Source: Sphingomonas bacterium
GTDB taxonomy: Bacteria > Pseudomonadota > Alphaproteobacteria > Sphingomonadales > Sphingomonadaceae
DNA: 9,739 nt
Assembly (NCBI RefSeq): GCF_903643065.1
Contig: NZ_CAHJWX010000032.1
Span: 1 to 9,739 of the forward strand
Reading direction: 5' to 3'
How positions within the stretch are numbered: the first letter of the stretch is position 1; each line of letters starts with the position of its first letter. Positions 1-5,536 of the stretch are shown piece after piece. The position numbers and the translations under genes are program-made. The notes below the pieces were generated by a model that was not told the DNA's origin, did not search any database, and saw only the letters and a list, made by a program, of their open reading frames with translations.

Positions 1-1527
1 GGCATCGTCGACACCTGGAACGAGAATGTCTGGCTCGCCTCGCGCGGCGGCGGCATCGGCACCTATTGGGGCAATGTGCGCGGCATCGGTGAGCCCGTCG
101 GCCTCAACGGCAAGACCAGCGGCATCATCCCCTTCGTCCGCGTGATGGACAGCCTCACGCTCGCGATCAGCCAGGGCTCGCTGCGGCGCGGCTCGGCGGC
201 CTGCTACCTCGATATCAGCCATCCCGAGATCGAGGAGTTTCTCGAAATCCGCAAGCCGTCGGGCGACTTCAATCGCAAGGCGCTCAACCTCCACCACGGC
301 GTGCTGCTGACCGACGCGTTCATGGAGGCGGTGCGCGCCGGGTCGGAATGGCACCTCACCAGCCCCAAGGACGGCTCGATCCGTCAGACGCTGGACGCGC
401 GCTCGCTGTTCCAGAAGCTGGTCGAGACCCGGCTCGCGACCGGCGAGCCGTACATCATCTTCGCCGACCACGTGAACAAGGCGATGCCCAAGCACCACCG
501 CGATGTCGGGCTGAAGGTCTCCACCTCCAATCTCTGCTCGGAGATCACGCTGCCGACGGGGCGCGATCATCTGGGCCGGGATCGCACGGCGGTGTGCTGC
601 CTGTCGTCGCTCAACCTGGAAACCTGGGAGGAGTGGAAGGACGCCGGCTCCTTCATCGAGGACGTGATGCGCTTTCTCGACAACGTGCTGACCGATTACA
701 TCGCGCGCGCCGAGCCCGGGATGGAGCGCGCCGCGTACAGCGCGGGGCGCGAGCGCTCGGTGGGGCTGGGCGTGATGGGCTTCCACTCCTTCCTGCAGGC
801 GCGAGGGCTGCCGTTCGAGGGCGCGCTCGCCAAGGCGTGGAACCTGCGCATCTTCAAGCACATCAAGGCGCAGGCCGACGAGGCCTCGATGCAGCTCGCG
901 ATCGAGCGCGGTCCCTGCCCCGACGCCGCCGATCAGGGCGTGATGGAGCGGTTTTCCTGCAAGATGGCGATCGCGCCGACCGCGTCGATCTCCATCATCT
1001 GCGGCGGCACCAGCGCCTGCATCGAGCCGATCCCCGCCAACATCTATACGCACAAGACGCTGTCGGGGAGCTTCTCGGTCAAGAACCCGTATCTGGAGAA
1101 GCTGCTGATCGAGAAGTCCAAGAACTCGGACGCGATCTGGAACTCGATCCTGGAACGGGGCGGCTCGGTCCAGCATCTCGACTTCCTGGCGGCGGACGAA
1201 AAGGACTGCTACAAGACCAGCTTCGAGATCGACCAGCGCTGGATCCTGGAACTGGCCGGCGACCGCACGCCCTATATCGACCAGGCGCAATCGCTCAACC
1301 TGTTCATCCCCGCCGACGTCGAGAAATGGGACCTGCTGATGCTCCACTTCCGCGCCTGGGAGCTGGGCATCAAGTCGCTCTACTACCTACGCTCCAAGTC
1401 GGTGCAACGTGCCGGCTTCGCGGGGCAGGAAGGCCAGCGTGGCGTCGAGGCGGACAACACGCTCGCCCCGCCCGTCTTCGCGATCGGCGAGACGACGGAT
1501 TACGACGAGTGCCTTGCGTGCCAGTAG
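1..1527 (+). CDS. nrdA: Ribonucleoside-diphosphate reductase class Ia, alpha (catalytic) subunit, 5'-truncated by the window
   Basis: The protein is the large subunit that reduces ribonucleoside diphosphates to deoxyribonucleotides in the cytoplasm, working with the NrdB radical subunit encoded downstream. The frame is open from base 1, so the window holds the last 508 residues; the N-terminus, including any ATP-cone and the first active-site cysteine, lies outside. Counting codons from base 1, the motif SNLCSEI carries Asn177, the thiyl-radical Cys179 and Glu181, equivalent to E. coli N437, C439 and E441. VCCLS contains Cys199, equivalent to C462. The tandem tyrosines of the radical-transfer path (SLYYLRS, Y461-Y462) are present. 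The protein ends in ECLACQ, whose CxxC pair fits the C-terminal shuttle cysteines that thioredoxin or glutaredoxin re-reduces. All visible catalytic residues are intact. The stop is TAG, followed after about 26 nt by a palindromic repeat that could also terminate transcription. nrdB is not adjacent but about 1.16 kb downstream. Confidence 0.97.
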   Translation, partial: GIVDTWNENVWLASRGGGIGTYWGNVRGIGEPVGLNGKTSGIIPFVRVMDSLTLAISQGSLRRGSAACYLDISHPEIEEFLEIRKPSGDFNRKALNLHHGVLLTDAFMEAVRAGSEWHLTSPKDGSIRQTLDARSLFQKLVETRLATGEPYIIFADHVNKAMPKHHRDVGLKVSTSNLCSEITLPTGRDHLGRDRTAVCCLSSLNLETWEEWKDAGSFIEDVMRFLDNVLTDYIARAEPGMERAAYSAGRERSVGLGVMGFHSFLQARGLPFEGALAKAWNLRIFKHIKAQADEASMQLAIERGPCPDAADQGVMERFSCKMAIAPTASISIICGGTSACIEPIPANIYTHKTLSGSFSVKNPYLEKLLIEKSKNSDAIWNSILERGGSVQHLDFLAADEKDCYKTSFEIDQRWILELAGDRTPYIDQAQSLNLFIPADVEKWDLLMLHFRAWELGIKSLYYLRSKSVQRAGFAGQEGQRGVEADNTLAPPVFAIGETTDYDECLACQ

Positions 1528-1553
1528 CCGCTTGATCGAAGGGAGGGGTGAGG

Positions 1554-1653
1554 CTCACCCTCACCCTTTCCACCGGCCGGGCCAGCGGGCCCCTTCCCTC
1601 TCCCAATGGGAGAGGGAAACAGCTCGCGAAGCGAGCGAAAAGGGTGAGGGTGA
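1554..1653. repeat. Palindromic repeat, left copy (two inverted half-units)
   Basis: This 100-bp palindrome begins TCACCCTCACCCTTT (1555-1569) and ends with the exact reverse complement (1639-1653). Its centre is TTCCCTCTCCCA, one base, then the exact complement (1594-1618). Each half has its own extra hairpin: GGGCC/GGCCC at 1579-1592 and GCTCGC-GAA-GCGAGC at 1622-1636. The two inner stems differ in sequence but sit at the same place, as in paired REP (REPIN-like) elements. It lies between the nrdA stop and the GTG of the DUF559 gene and ends at base 1653, next to that start. Confidence 0.85.
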
Positions 1654-1654
1654 C

Positions 1655-2149
1655 GTGCGGACCTATCAAGACCAACCATCAGGAACCGTGGATGAACTCC
1701 GCCGCCTCCGCCGCGAGGCACCCGCGCCTGAGCGCCAACTGCTCCGTGCCCTCAAGGAGTCGTTCCCGCACCTGAAATGGCGACACCAGACGCCGGTCGG
1801 TCCGTTCAAGCCGGACATCCTGTGCTTTTTGGAGAAGCTGATCATCGAGGTGGATGGCGACACGCATACCGCGACCGGTAAGCAGGATGCGAACCGCACA
1901 TGCTTCCTGAGACGCGAGGGCTATCGCGTGCTGCGCTTTACCAACGCCGACGTGATGGGCAACATCGATGGCGTCATCGCCACCATCTCCCTCTCCCTGT
2001 GGGAGAGGGAAGGGCCCCACTCGCCGCAGGCGAGTGGGAAGGGTGAGGATGAGCTATGGAAGAGCGAGCCAGCCACAGCCGGCTCACCCTCACCCTTCCG
2101 CCGCGCAAGCGCGGCTCCCTCCCTCTCCCAAGGGGAGAGGGAAAGGTGA
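1655..2149 (+). CDS. DUF559 (Vsr/restriction-endonuclease-fold) protein, C-terminus read from repeats
   Basis: The protein resembles DUF559 endonuclease-domain proteins, small relatives of very-short-patch-repair nucleases whose cellular role is unknown. I chose GTG at 1655 because upstream codons in this frame read through the left repeat; 164 residues result. The domain covers about residues 12-109. It has the helix APERQLLRALK, then WRHQTPVGPFKPDI with acidic Asp54, then LIIEVDGDTH with Glu65 and Asp67, and then GYRVLRFTNADV. These fit the D...ExD metal-binding pattern of the fold, so it may be catalytically competent. From about residue 110 (nt 1982) the frame runs into the right-hand repeats, giving a low-complexity tail (LSLWEREG, SLSQGERER) that is probably not part of the fold. 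No Shine-Dalgarno sequence is evident, since the bases before the GTG belong to the repeat. It ends two bases before the oppositely oriented DUF2171 stop. Nuclease activity is inference. Confidence 0.8.
   Translation: MRTYQDQPSGTVDELRRLRREAPAPERQLLRALKESFPHLKWRHQTPVGPFKPDILCFLEKLIIEVDGDTHTATGKQDANRTCFLRREGYRVLRFTNADVMGNIDGVIATISLSLWEREGPHSPQASGKGEDELWKSEPATAGSPSPFRRASAAPSLSQGERER
1987..2055. repeat. Palindromic repeat half-unit, right side, first
   Basis: The unit contains CCCTCTCCC (1989-1997) and GGGAGAGGG (2001-2009), then a perfect 10-bp hairpin CCCACTCGCC-gca-GGCGAGTGGG (2016-2038), then GAAGGGTGAGGATGAGC. It is the same half-unit as the right half of the copy at 1554-1653, but with a different inner hairpin. 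It lies inside the reading frame of the DUF559 gene and encodes part of its tail. Confidence 0.8.
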
Positions 2150-2150
2150 C
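2082..2150. repeat. Palindromic repeat half-unit, right side, second (inverted)
   Basis: The unit starts GCTCACCCTCACCCTTCC, which is the reverse complement of the end of the preceding half-unit with one mismatch. An inner hairpin GCCGCGC-AA-GCGCGGC (2100-2115) follows, then CCCTCTCCC...GGGAGAGGG (2121-2141) and AAAGGTGAC. A spacer of 26 bases separates the two right-hand half-units. The unit contains the DUF559 stop codon and ends just before the DUF2171 stop. Confidence 0.8.
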
Positions 2151-2151
2151 C

Positions 2152-2400
2152 TTACTCCGTTTCCTCGAACGTCAGCGCGTTCGCGCCGGTGGCGCTCAGC
2201 CGCACCTTGCCGTCCTCGATCTCGGCGACGAGGCCCAGCGCGATGTAATGATGCTTCTGCCCCTCGCCGCCTTCCGCCGACGGGCTGTCGTTCTTGGTCA
2301 GCTTGATGCGGTCGCCCTCGACCTTGTCGACGGTGCCGACATGCGTGCCGTCCGCGCCGATCACCTCGGCATGTTCCTGGATCTGGGTGGCGTCGACCAT
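2152..2400 (-). CDS. DUF2171-family small protein
   Basis: An 82-residue soluble protein that I recognise as DUF2171, a family of short beta-rich, PRC-barrel-like proteins of unknown function, often several per genome in sphingomonads (from memory). The start is set by a good Shine-Dalgarno sequence, AGGAGA, 7 nt before the ATG at 2400. A longer frame reaching 2442 adds a basic stretch with no ribosome-binding site and is rejected. Features: EHAEVIGADGTHVGTVDKV (about residues 9-27), a variable acidic loop SPSAEGGEGQ, then KHHYIALGLVAEIEDGKVRL, ending in an acidic FEETE. No signal peptide or membrane segment is present. It is transcribed against nrdA and nrdB and converges on the DUF559 gene with a 2-nt gap, so its transcription probably stops in the palindromic repeats. 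The 56-bp gap to the divergent small membrane protein must hold its promoter; I see no clear -35/-10. Confidence 0.87.
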   Translation of the reverse strand: MVDATQIQEHAEVIGADGTHVGTVDKVEGDRIKLTKNDSPSAEGGEGQKHHYIALGLVAEIEDGKVRLSATGANALTFEETE

Positions 2401-2456
2401 GTGCGTTCTCCTGTGATGGGGTCGGTTGCGGAACGAGCGCATGCCGGAATGGATGC

Positions 2457-2654
2457 ATGACCTGGCAGGTCATCATCATGTACACGGTCGCGGGCCTGCT
2501 CGCGCTGGTCGGCGCCGGCCTGCTGCTGCTGCTCGTCCGACCACAGGGTCCGGCGGCGGTTTACGTCTATCGCATGGCCGGCATCATGGCGCTCGCCGCC
2601 GGCCTTGTCCTCGCCTTTTCCGCTCATGCCATGCAGGTGTGGAGCGCTTCGTGA
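2457..2654 (+). CDS. Small two-helix membrane protein of unknown function
   Basis: A 65-residue, strongly hydrophobic protein. Two transmembrane helices are predicted by eye: about residues 5-26 (IIMYTVAGLLALVGAGLLLL) and 38-58 (YRMAGIMALAAGLVLAFSAHA). The short RPQGPAAVYVYR loop between them carries two arginines and is likely cytoplasmic. I know no family for it. The start is uncertain: the ATG at 2457 has only a weak purine stretch upstream, and an internal ATG at 2478 is an alternative that would shorten helix 1. It precedes nrdB by 34 nt on the same strand and could be cotranscribed with it. The hydrophobic pattern supports a real gene, but no motif confirms it. Confidence 0.6.
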   Translation: MTWQVIIMYTVAGLLALVGAGLLLLLVRPQGPAAVYVYRMAGIMALAAGLVLAFSAHAMQVWSAS

Positions 2655-2688
2655 TCCCGCTCGTTTTCAATGTTCAGGAGTAACACCC

Positions 2689-3747
2689 ATGTCCCTTCTC
2701 GAAGCCCGCAAGCAGTACAAGCCGTTCGAATACCCTTGGGCATTCGATTTCTGGAAGCGTCAGCAGCAGCTTCACTGGCTGCCCGAGGAAGTGCCGCTGG
2801 GCGAGGATTGCCGCGATTGGGCGCAGAAGCTCAGTCAGCACGAGCGCAACCTGCTCACCCAGATCTTTCGCTTCTTCACCCAGGCCGATGTCGAGGTGCA
2901 GGACTGCTATCACGAGAAATACGGCCGCGTGTTCAAGCCGACCGAGATCAAGATGATGCTGACCGCGTTCAGCAACATGGAGACGGTGCACATCGCCGCG
3001 TACAGCCACCTGCTCGACACGATCGGCATGCCCGAGAGCGAATATGGCGCCTTCCTCGATTATGCCGAGCTGAAGGACAAGCACGACTACATGCAGAATT
3101 TCGGCGTCGACAATGACGAGGACATCGCGCGCACGCTCGCCATGTTCGGCGGCTTCACCGAGGGCGTGCAGCTGTTCGCCAGCTTCGCGATGCTGATGAA
3201 CTTCCCGCGCTTCAACAAGATGAAGGGCATGGGTCAGATCGTCACCTGGTCGGTGCGCGACGAATCGCTGCATTGCGAGGGCATCATCAAGATGTTTCAC
3301 ACTTTCTGTCAGGAGCGGCAGTGCCTGACCAAGGCGGTGAAGGACGACATCGCCGACGTCTGCCAGACGACGATCCGGCTGGAGGACGCGTTCATCGACC
3401 TCGCCTTCGAGATGGGTCCGGTCGAGGGGATGAAGCCCAAGGACATCAAGAAGTATATCCGCTTCATCGCCGACTGGCGGCTGGGCCAGTTGGGCCTGAA
3501 GCCGATCTACATGATCGACGAACACCCGCTGCCCTGGCTCGCGCCGATGCTCAACGGCGTCGAGCATGCCAATTTCTTCGAGACCCGCGCGACGGAATAT
3601 TCCAAGGCGGCGACGCGCGGCCAATGGAACGAGGTCTGGGCCTCGTTCGACAACCGTCGCAACGCCAAGGTCGCCCCGGCGGCGAACGAGGACGAAGGCG
3701 ATCGCGGCGCGGACATGTTCGCGCAGGCGGGCGTGGCGGCGGAGTAA
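2689..3747 (+). CDS. nrdB: Ribonucleoside-diphosphate reductase class Ia, beta (radical) subunit
   Basis: The small subunit of aerobic ribonucleotide reductase. It holds the diiron-tyrosyl radical cofactor that starts catalysis in NrdA. The start is ATG at 2689, with AGGAG at 2676-2680, spacing 8; the frame stays open further upstream but without a ribosome-binding site. The length, 352 residues, is normal for an alphaproteobacterial NrdB. Ligands can be placed: Asp67 (FFTQADVEVQ), Glu98 and His101 (NMETVHIAAYSH), Glu158 (FTEGVQLF), and Glu192 and His195 (RDESLH). The radical tyrosine is Tyr105, at the same E-x2-H-x3-Y spacing as E. coli E115/H118/Y122, so this is a tyrosyl-radical enzyme and not the class Ic type that lacks it. 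The tail (DMFAQAGVAAE) would be the peptide that docks on NrdA. A 10-bp stem-loop lies 7 nt after the stop. I see no NrdR box upstream. Confidence 0.97.
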   Translation: MSLLEARKQYKPFEYPWAFDFWKRQQQLHWLPEEVPLGEDCRDWAQKLSQHERNLLTQIFRFFTQADVEVQDCYHEKYGRVFKPTEIKMMLTAFSNMETVHIAAYSHLLDTIGMPESEYGAFLDYAELKDKHDYMQNFGVDNDEDIARTLAMFGGFTEGVQLFASFAMLMNFPRFNKMKGMGQIVTWSVRDESLHCEGIIKMFHTFCQERQCLTKAVKDDIADVCQTTIRLEDAFIDLAFEMGPVEGMKPKDIKKYIRFIADWRLGQLGLKPIYMIDEHPLPWLAPMLNGVEHANFFETRATEYSKAATRGQWNEVWASFDNRRNAKVAPAANEDEGDRGADMFAQAGVAAE

Positions 3748-3754
3748 GGAGGGG

Positions 3755-3779
3755 GCGAGGCCGGCGCGTCCGGCCTCGC
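3755..3779 (+). terminator. Strong stem-loop after nrdB
   Basis: A perfect 10-bp stem GCGAGGCCGG / CCGGCCTCGC with loop CGCGT starts 7 nt after the nrdB stop codon. There is no T tract after it, so intrinsic termination is likely but not certain; it may instead protect the mRNA 3' end. The right arm touches the stop codon of the minus-strand toxin fragment, so the structure could serve both strands. Confidence 0.6.
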
Positions 3780-3889
3780 TACGCCCGATCCAGCGGCGGG
3801 TAATTTCGCGCGGTGTGCACGATGGTCAGCATGTCGTCGCAGACCCGATCCGGTACGCGATGTGCAGACTCTGCGCGATCGGCGCTGTC
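3779..3889 (-). pseudogene. C-terminal fragment resembling a ParE/RelE-type toxin, broken
   Basis: On the minus strand the last 21 codons before a TAG at 3779-3781 read VCDDMLTIVHTARNYPPLD and so on. This resembles the conserved end of ParE/RelE-family toxins (a hydrophobic strand, then H-x-AR-x-(Y/W)-PP). The same frame stays open only to 3889, where it meets a stop. The codons before the VCDD stretch look wrong in this frame, whereas the adjacent frame reads SLHIAYRI, which fits the expected preceding strand (YR motif). That suggests a frameshift near 3845. No toxin N-terminus, start codon or antitoxin gene is visible. I read it as a decayed remnant. Assignment rests on about 30 residues, so confidence is modest. 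Confidence 0.42.
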
Positions 3890-3918
3890 CTACAAGCAGA
3901 ACCCTGTATAGCTGCGCC

Positions 3919-3940
3919 GGCTCCTCTCACCCAAGGAGCC
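3919..3940 (+). promoter_or_regulatory. Hairpin enclosing the Shine-Dalgarno sequence of the HTH gene
   Basis: A perfect 7-bp stem GGCTCCT (3919-3925) / AGGAGCC (3934-3940) with an 8-nt loop. The right arm contains most of the AAGGAG ribosome-binding site (3933-3938) of the gene starting at 3945. When folded, the mRNA would hide the site. The hairpin is seen directly; regulation by it is inferred. Confidence 0.5.
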
Positions 3941-3944
3941 CGAC

Positions 3945-4601
3945 ATGAAGCCCGCCAAGCACGCCCGCGACGACGCCGACGCGCCCGTCGCCCGCATGAC
4001 CGACGATCAGCACCGCGCCTATTGGGGCACCCACCTCGCCCGCGCGCGCGCCGAAGCCGATCCCGACGCGTCCTTCGTCGCCGAGCCCTACCAAACGGTC
4101 GAACTGCGCCGCCGCCGCGACGGGTGGACGGCGGAGCGGCAGCGGCTGTTTCTCGGCACCCTCGCCAACACCGGCTCGATCGCGCACGCGGGGCAGGCGG
4201 CGGACATCACGCCACGCTCGGCCTTTCGCCTGCGCAATCATCCGAAGGGCGAGGCCTTTGGCCGCGCGATGGACGCTGCGCAGATGACGGCGGCGAAGCG
4301 GCTGCTCGGCATCGCGTTCGAGCGCGCGATCACCGGCACGCCGCGCCAGGTCTGGCGACAGGGCCGGATCGTCGCGGAATCGTCGGTCCCGTCCGACCGG
4401 CTGCTGATGTTCCTGCTCCGGCATCTCGCCCCCGACCTGTTCGGCGCGGACGCGGATCCCGCGCAGCGACACCAGCGGATCGAGGCGCTCCAGGGCAGCT
4501 TCGCGGACGCACTGGCGGCGCTGACCGACACGGATGTGGTCGCCGACCTGCTCGACGCGGATGATTACCGACCGCAACCACCGATGACGGAACAGGCGTG
4601 A
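3945..4601 (+). CDS. Helix-turn-helix protein of unknown function, small-terminase-like
   Basis: A 218-residue soluble protein. The start is ATG at 3945 with AAGGAG 6 nt upstream. The N-terminal 45 residues are charged and look disordered. Residues 62-100 (TAERQRLFLGTLANTGSIAHAGQAADITPRSAFRLRNHP) look like a helix-turn-helix of the kind found in phage small terminase subunits and recombinase-like DNA-binding domains: an 'ANTGSIAHAGQAAD' helix, a turn, then an 'RSAFRLRNH' recognition helix. A middle segment follows with VWRQGRIVAESSVPSDRLLMFLLRHLAPDLFG (about 136-167), then an acidic tail. I recall similar hypothetical proteins in sphingomonads but know no function. It is convergent with an HNH endonuclease gene; a small terminase-like HTH beside an HNH gene recalls a phage packaging region, though the orientation differs. 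DNA binding is inference. Confidence 0.8.
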   Translation: MKPAKHARDDADAPVARMTDDQHRAYWGTHLARARAEADPDASFVAEPYQTVELRRRRDGWTAERQRLFLGTLANTGSIAHAGQAADITPRSAFRLRNHPKGEAFGRAMDAAQMTAAKRLLGIAFERAITGTPRQVWRQGRIVAESSVPSDRLLMFLLRHLAPDLFGADADPAQRHQRIEALQGSFADALAALTDTDVVADLLDADDYRPQPPMTEQA

Positions 4602-4650
4602 GCGGCGACGAAAGGTCGCACACCACCCCTCGTCGGCGTGACTTTCCGGC

Positions 4651-5016
4651 TCACCGCGGCCGCTCCCGCTCCGCCGCGTCGGGCCTGCCCCGCCGCACGG
4701 GCGCTGAGAAGTCCGGCGGCTTGTCGGCGATCCAGCGCAGGAAGCGGGCGACATCCTCTCGCGCGCGCAGCGCCGCCGGGTCGGCGTAGCGGCGTGCCAG
4801 TTCGGCGTTGGGGACCAGCGCGTGGATGGTGCGGTGGCAGATCGGGTGGACGGGGGCGGTGACGCGGCCGCCCTCGCTCTTGGGGACGAGGTGGTGCCAT
4901 TCCACGCGCGTCCCCAGCGGCCGCTCGCACAATGCGCAGCGCTCGACAGCGGCGGAGCGCTCGACCAGCGCCGCCGCCTGCGCCAGCCCCGCCTTGCGTT
5001 TCACCTTCCCGGCCAT
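4651..5016 (-). CDS. HNH endonuclease family protein
   Basis: A 121-residue protein with a compact zinc-bound HNH nuclease motif. Residues 27-30 are a CxxC pair (CALC), followed by VEWHHLVPKSEGG (His41, His42) and then VHPICHRTIHAL (His57, Cys60, His61, His65). The second CxxC-type half is reduced to one Cys plus His. This matches the HHxxPKSxGG...HPICHRxxH subgroup I recall in proteobacteria, in which the canonical Asn position is filled by His. The C-terminal part (ELARRYADPAALRAREDVARFLRWI) looks helical. I chose the ATG at 5016 because the domain and its basic lead (AGKVKRKAG) begin there; the frame continues to 5148 only by reading through the repeat element. No Shine-Dalgarno sequence precedes it, but TATATC ends 6 nt before the ATG, which would suit a leaderless mRNA. 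Substrate unknown; it could act in phage packaging, restriction or mobile-element biology. Confidence 0.85.
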   Translation of the reverse strand: MAGKVKRKAGLAQAAALVERSAAVERCALCERPLGTRVEWHHLVPKSEGGRVTAPVHPICHRTIHALVPNAELARRYADPAALRAREDVARFLRWIADKPPDFSAPVRRGRPDAAERERPR

Positions 5017-5038
5017 GGCGGTGATATAGGGTGGATCG

Positions 5039-5243
5039 GGTTCAGAGGAGGCGCGAAGGCACGGAGAAAGGAAGCGGTCGCGAGGTCCCGTAGCCTGCCG
5101 CGAAGCGGCCTTCAGGCATCGACGATCAGCGAGGCCGACCGCTGACACGGTCGGGCCGGTACAAGCGTAAGCCCTTCACCTTTCGCGGGTTCGCACGAAC
5201 CCTGCCGTTCTTCCTCTCCGCGTCTCCGCGCCTCCTCTGAACC
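5039..5243. repeat. Gene-free element with 17-bp perfect terminal inverted repeats (MITE-like)
   Basis: The gene-free stretch 5017-5335 is mostly this about 205-bp element. Its ends are GGTTCAGAGGAGGCGCG (5039-5055) and the exact reverse complement (5227-5243); similarity continues imperfectly inward for about 15 more bases (ACGGAGAAAGGAAG against a GCGGAGAGGAAGAA-like complement). Inside are a cruciform GCCTG-CCGC-GAA-GCGG-CCTT-CAGGC (5093-5117) and a hairpin GGGTTCG-CA-CGAACCC (5188-5203). I see no coding capacity and no clear target-site duplication. It could be a non-autonomous element or a sphingomonad intergenic repeat. The rest of the stretch (5244-5335) is the leader of the next gene, with no clear promoter. 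Confidence 0.65.
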
Positions 5244-5335
5244 AACTTCCTCGCGCCTTCGTGTAAACACTTCCGTCCGGCCGTTAACCGCGATGCGTCA
5301 CCGCCTGACAACCCGAGCCGGCGCACGGCCGCGTT

Positions 5336-5518
5336 ATGTCTCGCCTGTTCCGCAGCCGCTGGGCGGCGCTGCTCTGGGCGGCCGGCATCTGCTGGACCGC
5401 CTACGACGTCGCCGCCAGCCAGCCCGCCACGCCGGCCAACGCCGCCGCGCCAGTCGACGCCACTGGCGAGCCGGTCGAAGGCGCGGCGCTGGCGGTCCTC
5501 GCCAACGCCGCGCCGTGA
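5336..5518 (+). CDS. Small secreted or membrane-anchored peptide of unknown function
   Basis: A 60-residue peptide. An arginine-rich N-terminus (SRLFRSR) is followed by a hydrophobic stretch (WAALLWAAGICWTAYDVAA, residues 9-27), then an Ala/Pro-rich tail (PATPANAAAPVDATGEPVEG). This is the layout of a signal anchor or an uncleaved N-terminal membrane helix with a short periplasmic tail. The start is ATG at 5336; there is no strong ribosome-binding site, which lowers confidence. An alternative frame from 5293 overlaps but looks like a shadow. I recognise no family. It ends 18 nt before a 65-bp palindrome that may end its transcript. Confidence 0.55.
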   Translation: MSRLFRSRWAALLWAAGICWTAYDVAASQPATPANAAAPVDATGEPVEGAALAVLANAAP

Positions 5519-5536
5519 ACGGCTGACGTCCCGCTC

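Noticed and set aside
348..1535. A 395-residue plus-strand frame within nrdA
   Set aside because: It is an out-of-frame shadow of nrdA, low in complexity, while the nrdA frame carries all active-site motifs.
1554..2150. CRISPR array
   Set aside because: The repeated units are palindromic half-units in alternating orientation, not direct repeats with regular spacers.
2401..2456. EcfG promoter for the DUF2171 gene
   Set aside because: A GGAAC lies at 2430-2434 but on the plus strand, and no CGTT follows at 16-17 bases; the minus strand has no GGAAC at the right distance.
2674..3624. A 316-residue minus-strand frame opposite nrdB
   Set aside because: It mirrors nrdB codon bias and has no recognisable domain; nrdB has all metal ligands and the radical tyrosine.
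4604..4635. Terminator between the HTH and HNH genes
   Set aside because: Only 5-6 bp stems (GCGAC/GTCGC; CGACGA/TCGTCG) form and there is no T tract; too weak to list.
3927..4754. A 275-residue minus-strand frame opposite the HTH gene, and an overlapping 332-residue plus-strand frame
   Set aside because: Both are Arg/Gly/Ala-rich shadows without motifs; the frame at 3945 has a ribosome-binding site and an HTH domain.
5017..5148. N-terminal extension of the HNH protein
   Set aside because: It would translate the inverted-repeat element and shows no domain.
5181..5208. A tRNA T-arm-like sequence, GGGTTCGCACGAACCC
   Set aside because: The stem leaves a 2-nt or 10-nt loop, not a 7-nt T loop, and no anticodon or acceptor stem fits upstream.
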